IMG/VR virus record: IMGVR_UViG_3300042868_013265
Coordinates: 20,421-84,420 of that record
DNA from: a virus
Length of the DNA: 64,000 bases
Direction: 5' to 3' (one strand)
The notes under the pieces: generated by a model
Databases searched by the model: none
The model's input: only the letters and a program-made list of their open reading frames with translations
Told to the model about the DNA's origin: nothing
Shown: positions 46,501-50,285 of the stretch, piece after piece
How positions within the stretch are numbered: the first letter of the stretch is position 1
How the letters are laid out: each line of letters starts with the position of its first letter
Made by a program: the position numbers and the translations under genes

Positions 46501-47557
46501 TGCGGCAGGTTCTTCAGGAACTTCGGGTTCGAGTGGAAACACAGGTGCAGCAGGTTCATCAGGAACATCGGGCTCAAGTGGAAACACGGGTGCTGCAGGT
46601 TCTTCAGGTACTTCGGGCTCAAGTGGAAACACAGGTGCAGCAGGTTCTTCAGGCACAAGTGGTGTTAGTGGTGCAGCGGGTTCTTCAGGCACAAGCGGTG
46701 TCAATGGTGCGGCAGGTTCTTCAGGAACTTCGGGCGCGAATGGTGCGGCAGGGTCATCGGGTACGTCAGGAACAAGAGGTTCTTCAGGAACATCAGGTGC
46801 AAACGGTGCGAACGGTTCATCGGGTACAAGCGGTGTCAATGGTGCGGCAGGTTCTTCAGGAACTTCGGGCGCGAATGGTGCGGCAGGGTCATCGGGTACG
46901 TCAGGAACAAGAGGTTCTTCAGGAACATCAGGTGCAAACGGTGCGAACGGTTCATCGGGTACAAGCGGTGCAAACGGTGCAGCGGGTTCTTCAGGAACGT
47001 CAGGCTCAAGTGGTAATACAGGTGCTGCAGGTTCTTCAGGTACGAGCGGTACGAGCGTAGCCGTGAGCGGTACAACAAACAGAATCGTTAAGTTTACGGC
47101 ATCTACGACCATAGGTAACGCAAACGCGTCCGACGATGGAACGACATTCGAAGTCTTGAATACAGTTGGATTTAAGGCGGCCAAGTCGTTAGCAGTAGGT
47201 GCTTTGTCACCGTCAGCAACCACAGGTCGAATTGATGCTTCAAACGACATCGTAGCGTTCTCTACATCAGACAAACGCTTCAAAGAAAACGTGAAGCGAA
47301 TTGAAAACGCCCTCGAGAAAATCAAGACAATCGGTGGATACTCATTCGATTGGCGCGAGGAAGGCTTCGAGGCTCACGGATTCAAGGGAAGTGATGTCGG
47401 AGTAATCGCGCAAGAAATCGAGTCAGTGTTGCCCGAAATCGTGAAGGTAAAAGCAAACGGATTCAAGGGTGTACGTTATGAAAAAATCATCGCCTTGGTA
47501 ATTGAAGCAATCAAGGAGTTGGATGATAAAGTGGAAAAACTAAAAAACAATCAATAA
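31541..47557 (+). CDS. Giant collagen-like fibre with C1q-like island and S74 autocleaving chaperone
   Basis: The 5338-residue protein has an N-terminal virion-attachment region (1-105), a first Gly-X-Y stalk (about 106-325) and a beta domain (about 326-436). A short stalk and a C1q-like jelly-roll (about 485-625; VQYSGIYEFTFSPQV, LLQNDFIELLFAS) come next, then the main stalk (about 642-5172). The C-terminal tip ends in an intramolecular chaperone of the S74 family: TSDKRFKENVKRI, GGYSFDWREEG and DVGVIAQEIESVLPEIV. Ser5243 and Lys5248 have the S-x4-K spacing of the known dyad, so cleavage just before Ser5243 would release about 96 residues after trimerisation. The stalk has no proline. Its start lies inside the heptosyltransferase gene. 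It is probably the host-contact fibre or a glycosylated coat. Confidence 0.9.
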   Translation: MAKNILITPYRNSTNPLELPKIDFINGSTAITLQVEETSQSLTFVGSAGTLLQINNDLTGTTISTKNIAITGVIKNTGITSNSGLNDFVVVDIATGQFYYRSAPTGTSGSSGQSGTSGTSGANGSSGTSGASGSSGTSGANGSSGTSGANGSSGTSGVNGTSGTSASSGTSGANGSSGTSGDSGSSGTSGANGSSGTSGANGSSGTSGANGSSGTSGNSGSSGTSGANGSSGTSGESGSSGTSGSNGSSGTSGSSGTSGNSGSSGTSGDSGSSGTSGANGTSGTSGESGSSGTSGNSGSSGTSGNSGSSGTSGANGSSGTSGASGAEITDGWDWGTPVNSTKMYSSNGNLDSSTVLLNISETSLSLTDYASQFALMGVGSRITTRGGLFAANVTNWEVTSVTDAGTYYEFGVVYLSGTQWTPTSGDDILCDFAIAGKSGSSGTAGTSGQNGSSGTSGANGTSGTAGTTGSSGTSGAGVANYYAQYSSSQSQPLLAVNTPQVVTYDTVEIENGISFSGGQITVQYSGIYEFTFSPQVEKTQGGTAVNVDFFIRKNGFDVIRTDSILGLVSNSSTQLPFVALTLELLQNDFIELLFASTTTFVQLTAVGAKTTPFIAPAAPSIIVSLKNIGVAAVAYTSTSGTSGQSGTAGVSGSSGTSGSTGSSGTSGESGTSGTSGSTGSSGTSGENGSSGTSGSTGSSGTSGESGSSGTSGENGSSGTSGSAGSSGTSGSTGSSGTSGESGSSGTSGSSGTSASSGTSGSTGSSGTSGSAGSSGTSGSTGSSGTSGESGSSGTSGSTGSSGTSGESGSSGTSGESGSSGTSGDSGSSGTSGESGSSGTSGESGSSGTSGESGSSGTSGTSASSGTSGSTGSSGTSGENGSSGTSGSTGTSGSSGSSGTSGENGSSGTSGESGTSGTSGSSGSTGTSGSAGTSGSTGTSGSTGSSGTSGSSGTSGENGSSGTSGSAGSSGTSGENGSSGTSGSSGTSGSTGTSGESGTSGTAGSSGSTGTSGSAGTSGSTGTSGSAGSSGTSGSSGTSGENGSSGTSGSTGSSGTSGSTGTSGSTGTSGSSGSTGSSGSSGESGTSGSTGTSGSTGSSGTSGESGTSGTTGSSGSTGSSGTSGSSGTSASSGTSGSSGINGSSGTSGSTGTSGSAGTSGANGSSGTSGSAGSSGTSGSTGSSGTSGSSGTSASSGSSGSSGSTGSSGTSGSSGTSGANGSSGTSGSAGSSGTSGSTGSSGTSGSSGTSASSGSSGSTGSSGTSGSAGSSGTSGANGSSGTSGSSATSGSAGSSGSAGTSGSSATSGSSGSSGTSGSSGTSGANGSSGTSGSSGTSGSTGSSGTSGANGSSGTSGSSGTSGSAGSSGSTGSSGTSGSSGTSGSAGSSGSTGSSGTSGSSGSSGTSGANGSSGTAGSSGTSGSSGTSGSAGSSGTSGANGSSGTAGSSGTSGSAGSSGSAGTSGANGSSGTSGSSGSSGSTGSSGTSGSSGSTGTSGSSGTSASSGTSGSSGSAGTSGANGSSGTSGSSGSSGSTGSSGTSGANGSSGTSGSAGSSGSTGSSGTSGSSGTSGSTGSSGSAGTSGSSATSGSSGSSGTSGSAGTSGANGSSGTSGSSGTSGSTGSSGSAGTSGANGSSGTSGSTGSSGTSGSAGSSGSTGSSGTSGSTGSSGSTGSSGTSGSSGTSGSAGSSGSAGTSGANGSSGTSGSSGTSGNAGSSGTSGSSGSSGSAGTSGSTGSSGTSGSAGSSGTSGSAGSSGSTGSSGTSGANGSSGTSGSSGTSGSTGSSGSSGSTGSSGTSGSSGTSGSTGSSGSTGSSGTSGSAGSSGTSGANGSSGTSGSSGTSGSTGSSGTAGSSGTSGTRGSSGTSGSTGSSGSTGSSGTSGSSGTSGSAGSSGSAGTSGANGSSGTSGSSGTSGSTGSSGSSGSTGTSGTAGSSGTSGSAGSSGSTGSSGSSGTAGSSGTSGANGSSGTSGSSGSSGSTGSSGTSGSSGTSGSAGSSGSTGSSGSSGTAGSSGTSASSGSAGTSGSSGTSGANGSSGTSGSAGSSGTSGSSGSAGTSGINGSSGTSGSSGTSGSSGSSGSTGSSGTSGSAGSSGSTGSSGSSGTAGSSGTSGANGSSGTSGSAGSSGTSGSSGTSGTAGSSGTSGTRGSSGTSGSTGSSGSTGSSGTSGSSGTSGANGSSGTSGSSGTSGSAGSSGTSGSSGTSGSTGSSGSTGSSGTSGSAGSSGTSGSAGSSGTSGANGSSGTSGSAGSSGSTGSSGTSGSSGTSGSAGSSGSTGSSGTSGSAGSSGSTGSSGSSGTAGSSGTSGANGSSGTSGSSGSAGSSGSTGSSGTSGSSGTSGSTGSSGSTGSSGTSGSSGTSASSGSSGTSGSAGSSGTSGANGSSGTSGSAGSAGSSGSTGSSGTSGSSGTSGSTGSSGSTGSSGTSGSSATSGSAGSSGTAGSSGSSGTSGANGSSGTSGSAGSTGSSGTSGSSGTSGTAGSSGTSGTAGSSGTSGTRGSSGTSGSTGSSGSTGSSGTSGSSGTSGANGSSGTSGSSGSAGSSGSTGSSGTSGSSGTSGSTGSSGSTGSSGTSGSSATSGSAGSSGTSGSAGSSGTSGANGSSGTSGSAGSSGSTGSSGTSGSSGTSGSAGSSGSTGSSGTSGSAGSSGTSGSAGSSGSAGSSGTSGANGSSGTSGSAGSSGSTGSSGTSGSSGTSGSTGSSGSTGSSGTSGSAGSSGTSASSGSSGSAGTSGSSGTSGANGSSGTSGSAGSAGSSGSTGSSGTSGSSGTSGSTGSSGSTGSSGTSGSSGTSGSAGSSGTSGSSGTSGTAGSSGTSGTRGSSGTSGSTGSSGSTGSSGSTGTSGSSGSSGTSGANGSSGTSGSAGSSGSTGSSGTSGSSGTSGSAGSSGSTGSSGTSGSSATSGSAGSSGTAGSSGSSGTSGANGSSGSSGTSGSSGSSGSTGSSGTSGSSGTSGSAGSSGSTGSSGTSGSSGTSASSGSSGSAGTSGSSGTSGANGSSGSSGTSGSSGSAGSTGSSGSSGTSGSSGTSGSTGSSGSTGSSGSTGTSGSSGSSGTSGVNGSSGSSGTSGSAGSSGTSGSAGSSGTSGSAGSSGTSGTAGSSGTSGTRGSSGSSGSTGSSGTSGSSGTSGSTGSSGSTGSSGTSGSSGTSASSGSSGSAGTSGSSGTSGANGSSGTSGSSGSAGSSGSTGSSGTSGSSGTSGSAGSSGSTGSSGTSGSAGSSGTSGSAGSSGTSGANGSSGTSGSAGSAGSSGSTGSSGTSGSSGTSGSAGSSGSTGSSGTSGSAGSSGTSGSAGSSGTSGANGSSGTSGSAGSSGSTGSSGTSGSSGTSGSTGSSGSTGSSGTSGSTGSSGTSGSAGSSGTSGSAGSSGTSGTAGSSGTSGTRGSSGSSGSTGTSGSSGTSGSTGSSGSTGSSGTSGSTGSSGSTGSSGTSGSSGTSGSTGSSGSTGSSGTSGSSGTSASSGSSGSAGTSGSSGTSGANGSSGSSGTAGSSGSAGSSGSTGSSGTSGSSGTSGSAGSSGSTGSSGTSGSAGSSGTSGSAGSSGTSGANGSSGTSGSSGSAGSSGSTGSSGTSGSSGTSGSTGSSGSTGSSGTSGSAGSSGTSGSAGSSGTSGTAGSSGTSGTAGSSGTSGTRGSSGSSGSTGTSGSSGTSGSTGSSGSTGSSGTSGSSGTSASSGSSGSAGTSGSSGTSGANGSSGSSGTSGSSGSAGSSGSTGSSGTSGSSGTSGSTGSSGSTGSSGSTGTSGSSGTSGVNGSSGSSGTSGSAGSSGTSGSAGSSGTSGSAGSSGSTGSSGSTGSSGTSGSAGSSGTSGSAGSSGTSGTAGSSGTSGTRGSSGSSGSTGTSGSSGTSGSTGSSGSTGSSGTSGSTGSSGSTGSSGTSGSTGSSGSTGSSGTSGSSGTSASSGSSGSAGTSGSSGTSGANGSSGSSGTAGSSGSAGSTGSSGSSGTSGSSGTSGSAGSTGSSGSSGSTGTSGSSGSSGTSGANGSSGSSGTSGSAGSSGTSGSAGSSGTSGSAGSSGTSGTAGSSGTSGTRGSSGSSGSTGSSGTSGSSGTSGSTGSSGSTGSSGTSGSSGTSASSGSSGSAGTSGSSGTSGANGSSGTSGSSGSAGSSGSTGSSGTSGSSGTSGSTGSSGSTGSSGTAGSSGTSGSSGSSGSAGTSGANGSSGTSGSSGSAGSSGSTGSSGTSGSAGSSGTAGTSGSSGTSGTAGSSGTSGTRGSSGSSGSTGTSGSSGTSGANGSSGTSGSSGSAGSSGSTGSSGTSGSTGSSGSTGSSGTSGSSGTSGSSGSAGSSGSAGTSGANGSSGTSGSAGSAGSSGSTGSSGTAGSSGTAGSSGSAGSSGSTGSSGTSGSSGSSGTSGANGSSGSSGTSGSAGSSGTSGTAGSSGTSGTRGSSGSSGSTGSSGSTGTSGSSGSSGSAGTSGANGSSGTSGSSGSAGSTGSSGSSGTSGSSGTSGSAGSSGSTGSSGSTGTSGSSGSSGSAGTSGANGSSGTSGSAGSAGSSGSTGSSGTAGSSGTSGSAGSSGSTGSSGSTGTSGSSGSSGTSGTAGSSGTSGTRGSSGSSGSTGSSGSTGTSGSSGSAGTSGANGSSGTSGSSGSTGSSGSTGSSGTSGSSGSAGSTGSSGSSGTAGSSGTSASSGSSGSAGTSGANGSSGTSGSSGSAGSTGSSGSSGTAGSSGSAGSSGSTGSSGTAGSSGTSGTRGSSGSSGSAGTSGANGSSGSSGTSGSSGSAGSTGSSGSTGTSGSSGSSGTSGSSGSAGSTGSSGSTGTSGSSGSSGNTGAAGSSGTSGSSGSAGSSGSTGSSGTSGSSGSAGSTGSSGSTGTSGSSGSSGNTGAAGSSGTSGSSGSAGSTGSSGSSGTAGSSGTSGTRGSSGSSGSTGSSGSTGTSGSSGSSGNTGAAGSSGTSGSSGSAGSTGSSGSTGTSGSSGSSGNTGAAGSSGTSGSSGSSGSSGNTGAAGSSGTSGSSGSSGNTGAAGSSGTSGSSGSSGNTGAAGSSGTSGSSGNTGAAGSSGTSGSSGNTGAAGSSGTSGSSGNTGAAGSSGTSGVSGAAGSSGTSGVNGAAGSSGTSGANGAAGSSGTSGTRGSSGTSGANGANGSSGTSGVNGAAGSSGTSGANGAAGSSGTSGTRGSSGTSGANGANGSSGTSGANGAAGSSGTSGSSGNTGAAGSSGTSGTSVAVSGTTNRIVKFTASTTIGNANASDDGTTFEVLNTVGFKAAKSLAVGALSPSATTGRIDASNDIVAFSTSDKRFKENVKRIENALEKIKTIGGYSFDWREEGFEAHGFKGSDVGVIAQEIESVLPEIVKVKANGFKGVRYEKIIALVIEAIKELDDKVEKLKNNQ
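31857..32515 (+). repeat. First collagen-like Gly-X-Y repeat array
   Basis: About 73 triplets encode GTS, GSS, GAN, GNS, GES and GDS with the heptad-like phrase GSSGTSG repeated. It is an in-frame coding repeat inside the giant fibre gene, interrupted once by GTSASSGTS. Codons for the same residues vary from copy to copy. Confidence 0.9.
33466..47055 (+). repeat. Main collagen-like Gly-X-Y repeat array (about 1500 triplets)
   Basis: A coding repeat of about 13.6 kb is built almost entirely from GSS, GTS, GST, GSA, GAN, GTA, GEN, GES, GTR, GNT and GAA triplets, with no proline. Acidic GES/GEN triplets occur only up to about 34.9 kb, GTR only from 37.1 kb, and GNT-GAA dominates from about 45.8 kb. 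Recurrent Gly-to-Ala interruptions read GTSASSG or GSSATSG. Long stop-free frames on the minus strand and in another plus frame here are by-products of the repeat and are not genes. Confidence 0.9.
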
Positions 47558-48234
47558 TGGCAGTTCCATCATCAAACATAAGTATGACGGCTATCTATCA
47601 GGAGGCGAACGCAGGTTCGCCTCCATCAGATTTAGCGGTGAGCGACTTATTCAAAAAATCATATTTTGAAAGTAATGCATTTGGTGGCTCCCTTACATTT
47701 AATGCTTGGGGACAATATGGGAATGCGAGTGGAGCAGATAGGATTTATGGATTAAGTGCAAGTGATACCAATAACAATTTCAATCAGTTTGCGTCAAAAG
47801 TTTATTATATGGATAATTCAACTTATGCAAACTATGTAGATATTATTAATAATTTGAGTCCCCCCGCTCCCCCCGCGCCTCCTTTTGATAATGACATTGA
47901 TGTATTTTGTAGATTATATGATTCTACAGGTACACATATTTATAGTTCATTTTTCCAAAGCGTATTTGCAGGTGGAAGTGTATCGCAAATATTCAGTAAT
48001 ACCACTGAACCGATTTTGGCAGTAGCATATTGGGAGGTTCAGTTTCAGCCTGTCAGTGGAAGTTTTGGTGGTACAACTTGTAATATTGGCATCAATAATA
48101 CAAGTGTAGTAAGTGGTGGAACTATTAATGCAACAGGTATTACAACTTTTGATTTCAGCACTTTAGGAAGCGTAGCAGTAGGCTCAAGTTCGTCAGGGTA
48201 TATTGGTACTTACTTTGATATTAGTATTGGTTGA
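47557..48234 (+). CDS. Probable virion/fibre-associated structural protein
   Basis: The 225-residue protein opens with NISMTAIYQEANAGSPPSDLAVSDLF, resembling the N-terminal ISMxxIxxE-type module seen in various phage structural proteins. It continues with a Gly/Ser/Thr/Asn-rich beta region and a PPAPPAPP hinge (about 101-108), then a C-terminal beta domain (TTCNIGINNTSVVSGG). It is directly coupled to the giant fibre (TAATGG overlap), so it may be a fibre cap, adaptor or minor tip protein. No catalytic motif is visible. Confidence 0.65.
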   Translation: MAVPSSNISMTAIYQEANAGSPPSDLAVSDLFKKSYFESNAFGGSLTFNAWGQYGNASGADRIYGLSASDTNNNFNQFASKVYYMDNSTYANYVDIINNLSPPAPPAPPFDNDIDVFCRLYDSTGTHIYSSFFQSVFAGGSVSQIFSNTTEPILAVAYWEVQFQPVSGSFGGTTCNIGINNTSVVSGGTINATGITTFDFSTLGSVAVGSSSSGYIGTYFDISIG

Positions 48235-48243
48235 TTAAATTTG
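48214..48243 (+). promoter_or_regulatory. Bacteroidota-type promoter inside the end of the preceding gene
   Basis: TTTG at 48214-48217 and TAAATTTG at 48236-48243 are separated by 18 bp. It overlaps the 3' end of the preceding coding region and places a start site just upstream of ATG 48265. Confidence 0.6.
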
Positions 48244-48264
48244 TACAAAATTAAATATGTAATT

Positions 48265-48522
48265 ATGGAAAAAATATTATTAACCGAAGAGGAATTAAAT
48301 GAAAGCAGAATCATTAGCCAAATTCAGACCGATTTGAATTCACACGTAACAAAGTTTACAAGAGAAATAGAATCGCTAAAATTGAAACGTAAATACGCCC
48401 TTGAAGAATTGAATGAATTGGATGAAAAAAACAAAGTCTTTTTTAAGGGAATCACCAACAAATATGGGTATGTTAAAATAAACCTTGAAACAGGCGAAGT
48501 AACCCCAATAGATGAAAAATGA
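48265..48522 (+). CDS. Hypothetical coiled-coil protein (85 aa)
   Basis: ATG 48265 is preferred over the in-frame TTG at 48241, which lies on the promoter -7 element. MEKILLTEEELNESRIISQ begins a charged helix that continues through EIESLKLKRKYALEELNEL and ends in a short hairpin (YGYVKINLETGEV). This resembles small phage proteins with helix-plus-hairpin tails. The function is unknown. It overlaps the kinase-like gene by four bases. Confidence 0.65.
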   Translation: MEKILLTEEELNESRIISQIQTDLNSHVTKFTREIESLKLKRKYALEELNELDEKNKVFFKGITNKYGYVKINLETGEVTPIDEK

Positions 48523-48992
48523 TAGTTGTTTTTTATGGTAAAAGAAACTCAGGAAAGACAACACTGTGTCGTGAGTTTTACGGTTGGGTGAAGCAAAATT
48601 TACCTCTTAGGTGTCACTATTTAGATGCAGATAAACTGCGATTTGTTTATGGGTTAAAAGGGTTTTCAGAACAGACGGAAAGGGCTTTAATACAAAAAGC
48701 GATGGAAATATCGCGTTATGAGGAAAGTTTAAATGACGTTGTTTTGATTAGTATTTCTTTTGCATATAAAGACCAAAGAGCAATATTCGAAGAAAACAAA
48801 GGGATTTTATGGGTTCCGTTAACACACGATGAGTCTAAAAGACCTACCAATAAAAAAGAATTTGAAAATCCTGAATTTGAAAAATTAGAGAATGAAATTA
48901 ACACATCTGAAAATGATGTTAAATCGGCATTGAATATGGTAATTCAACGCTACAAAGATTTTTGTGTAACTTCGCAATATAAGGGGAAATGA
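48519..48992 (+). CDS. APS-kinase-like P-loop kinase
   Basis: The 157-residue protein has Walker A GKRNSGKT at residues 7-14 and HYLDADKLRF (about 33-42), which corresponds to the LDGD motif of adenylylsulfate kinases and their relatives, followed by ALIQKAMEI and a Val/Ile strand. APS kinases phosphorylate adenosine-5'-phosphosulfate to PAPS, the donor for sulfation. The LDAD variant and short length also fit other small-molecule or sugar kinases. Given the sugar-modifying genes nearby, a role in donor synthesis is conceivable but not shown. Confidence 0.65.
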   Translation: MIVVFYGKRNSGKTTLCREFYGWVKQNLPLRCHYLDADKLRFVYGLKGFSEQTERALIQKAMEISRYEESLNDVVLISISFAYKDQRAIFEENKGILWVPLTHDESKRPTNKKEFENPEFEKLENEINTSENDVKSALNMVIQRYKDFCVTSQYKGK

Positions 48993-49210
48993 CAACTCAA
49001 CAGCAACAAAGCGCAATGATTGAAAAATGGGTAAATCGCATACTTCTTGGAATATGCGCATTTTTCTGTGCTCAATTATTTGCGGATATGAAAACTCAAC
49101 GTCAGGACATAGAAGAAGTGAAATTGAGTAATGCGAGAATTGAAACGGAAATAAAGTACATCAGAGAAATGGTGGAGCCGTATCGAAATAATAAAATAGT
49201 TAACAATTAA
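48989..49210 (+). CDS. Small membrane protein with helical tail
   Basis: The 73-residue protein has a Gln-rich start, one membrane segment (about 17-33, RILLGICAFFCAQLFAD) and a charged helical tail (about 35-67). This pattern is common in small phage membrane proteins adjacent to lysis or fibre genes. It overlaps the upstream gene by four bases. A holin-like role is possible but only one segment is present. Confidence 0.6.
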   Translation: MTTQQQQSAMIEKWVNRILLGICAFFCAQLFADMKTQRQDIEEVKLSNARIETEIKYIREMVEPYRNNKIVNN

Positions 49211-49216
49211 AAAATT

Positions 49217-49519
49217 ATGCCAATACCTGTAGCAATAGCGGCAGCATTAATCACAACGGCAGGTAGTACGGCTGTAGGTGGTTTAGATGTTGTCTCAAAA
49301 CGAAAACTTGAAAAAAACCTTGCTAAATTAAACGCTGCGGAGGCAGAGGCTCTTCAAAAGCAATTAGCAAAAGAAAAGGACGCTCAAACCAAATTGATTT
49401 TATTGCAGGATGCTGCGGATAAAGCGCAAAAAAGGAGCACGACGAATATAATTATTGGCTCTACAATAGGTTTAATCGGCCTCATTGCTGCAATTATCGT
49501 GTTTAAAAAGAAAAAATGA
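49217..49519 (+). CDS. Membrane protein with Ala-rich N-terminus and coiled coil
   Basis: The 100-residue protein has an N-terminal Ala-rich hydrophobic stretch (about 3-21, IPVAIAAALITTAGSTAVGG), a coiled coil (about 28-70) and a C-terminal membrane segment (about 76-95, TNIIIGSTIGLIGLIAAIIVF) ending KKKK. The layout is like the virion-membrane proteins of the 8-23 kb cluster. It overlaps the next gene by four bases. Confidence 0.6.
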   Translation: MPIPVAIAAALITTAGSTAVGGLDVVSKRKLEKNLAKLNAAEAEALQKQLAKEKDAQTKLILLQDAADKAQKRSTTNIIIGSTIGLIGLIAAIIVFKKKK

Positions 49520-49836
49520 TGGAGTTTTCAAAAGAAGTAAAAAACGCTGTAATTATTGCAGTTGCGACAATTACTTTATATATGTTGTTAAAACCTAAAA
49601 AGAATGGTATAAGTAAGCCTATGAAGGCTACTAAAGATGAATTGAGTCAAAAACAAAACGCCCGAACTATTTTGGATGCTTACTTAAACGCGGTTGATGC
49701 AAAAGAATCACCAACAGCATTGCAGAAGTTGAATTCAATTTTTGCAGATGAATATTCGATGAAGGTATTTAAAACCAAAAGTGGTAGTTATGTTGCAAGG
49801 ACTTTAGATGGTAAAGATGTATTGGTAGCAAAATAA
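49516..49836 (+). CDS. N-anchored small protein
   Basis: The 106-residue protein has one membrane segment near the N-terminus (about 9-23, NAVIIAVATITLYMLL), a basic stretch (KPKKNG) and a C-terminal domain of about 70 residues with helices (ARTILDAYLNAVD) and a terminal hairpin (GSYVARTLDGKDVLV). It is coupled on both sides. Likely structural or membrane-associated, family unknown. Confidence 0.6.
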   Translation: MMEFSKEVKNAVIIAVATITLYMLLKPKKNGISKPMKATKDELSQKQNARTILDAYLNAVDAKESPTALQKLNSIFADEYSMKVFKTKSGSYVARTLDGKDVLVAK

Positions 49837-50285
49837 TGGCCACGTTCTCTCCAATCATAACGGTTTATCCTAATGACGCAGTAAGAGTTACGAGCGTTTC
49901 GGATTTGACTTATGAAACGGTGAACGCAAGTGTTGGAACAGGATACTATTACGATTTTAAAAATTTTTATCAGTATTCAACATCCTTAGAACAATTAATT
50001 GAACCAATCTACTTGCTCAAATTTAGTAAACAGGGGGACCGAAATGTTTACTATTTGAATAATACGATTGACCCATATCAAAAATCATCGGCATTGTCTG
50101 TAGATGCTGAATATCTTGATTATAGATTTGACTCTAACAATGCATTCATACCACGAATACTTGCAAACACATCATTATTTTACCGCTTTGATATTCAAGA
50201 ACTTAGTAATGAAGATTTTTTGACTAAAGGTGAAAGTAATTTTGGATTGATTGATTTTTACGAAAACTACGAAATAGACTTCTGA
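49836..50285 (+). CDS. Hypothetical beta-rich protein
   Basis: The 149-residue protein lacks membrane segments. It is rich in Tyr, Asn, Ser and short strands (FSPIITVYPNDAVRVTSV; NVYYLNNTID; ADSLFYRF-like stretches near the end). Its one-base overlap with the neighbours and aromatic, Asn-rich composition suggest a small virion structural protein. I recognise no family. Confidence 0.6.
   Translation: MATFSPIITVYPNDAVRVTSVSDLTYETVNASVGTGYYYDFKNFYQYSTSLEQLIEPIYLLKFSKQGDRNVYYLNNTIDPYQKSSALSVDAEYLDYRFDSNNAFIPRILANTSLFYRFDIQELSNEDFLTKGESNFGLIDFYENYEIDF

Noticed and set aside
31857-47055. CRISPR-like or tandem non-coding repeat
   Set aside because: Repeats are in-frame Gly-X-Y codons with variable spelling, not uniform repeat-spacer units. 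No Cas genes apart from the RecB/Cas4-like nuclease in a recombination operon.
33438-47060. Series of long plus-strand frames rich in Gln/Val/Leu in an alternative frame
   Set aside because: They are by-products of the same repeat. The true frame has flanking folded domains, a coupled start and an S74 C-terminus.
33469-47325. Minus-strand open frame of about 4600 codons rich in Pro/Glu/Val
   Set aside because: It is exactly antisense to the collagen-like array. Gly/Ser/Thr codons read in reverse rarely give stops, and there is no independent start, leader or domain.
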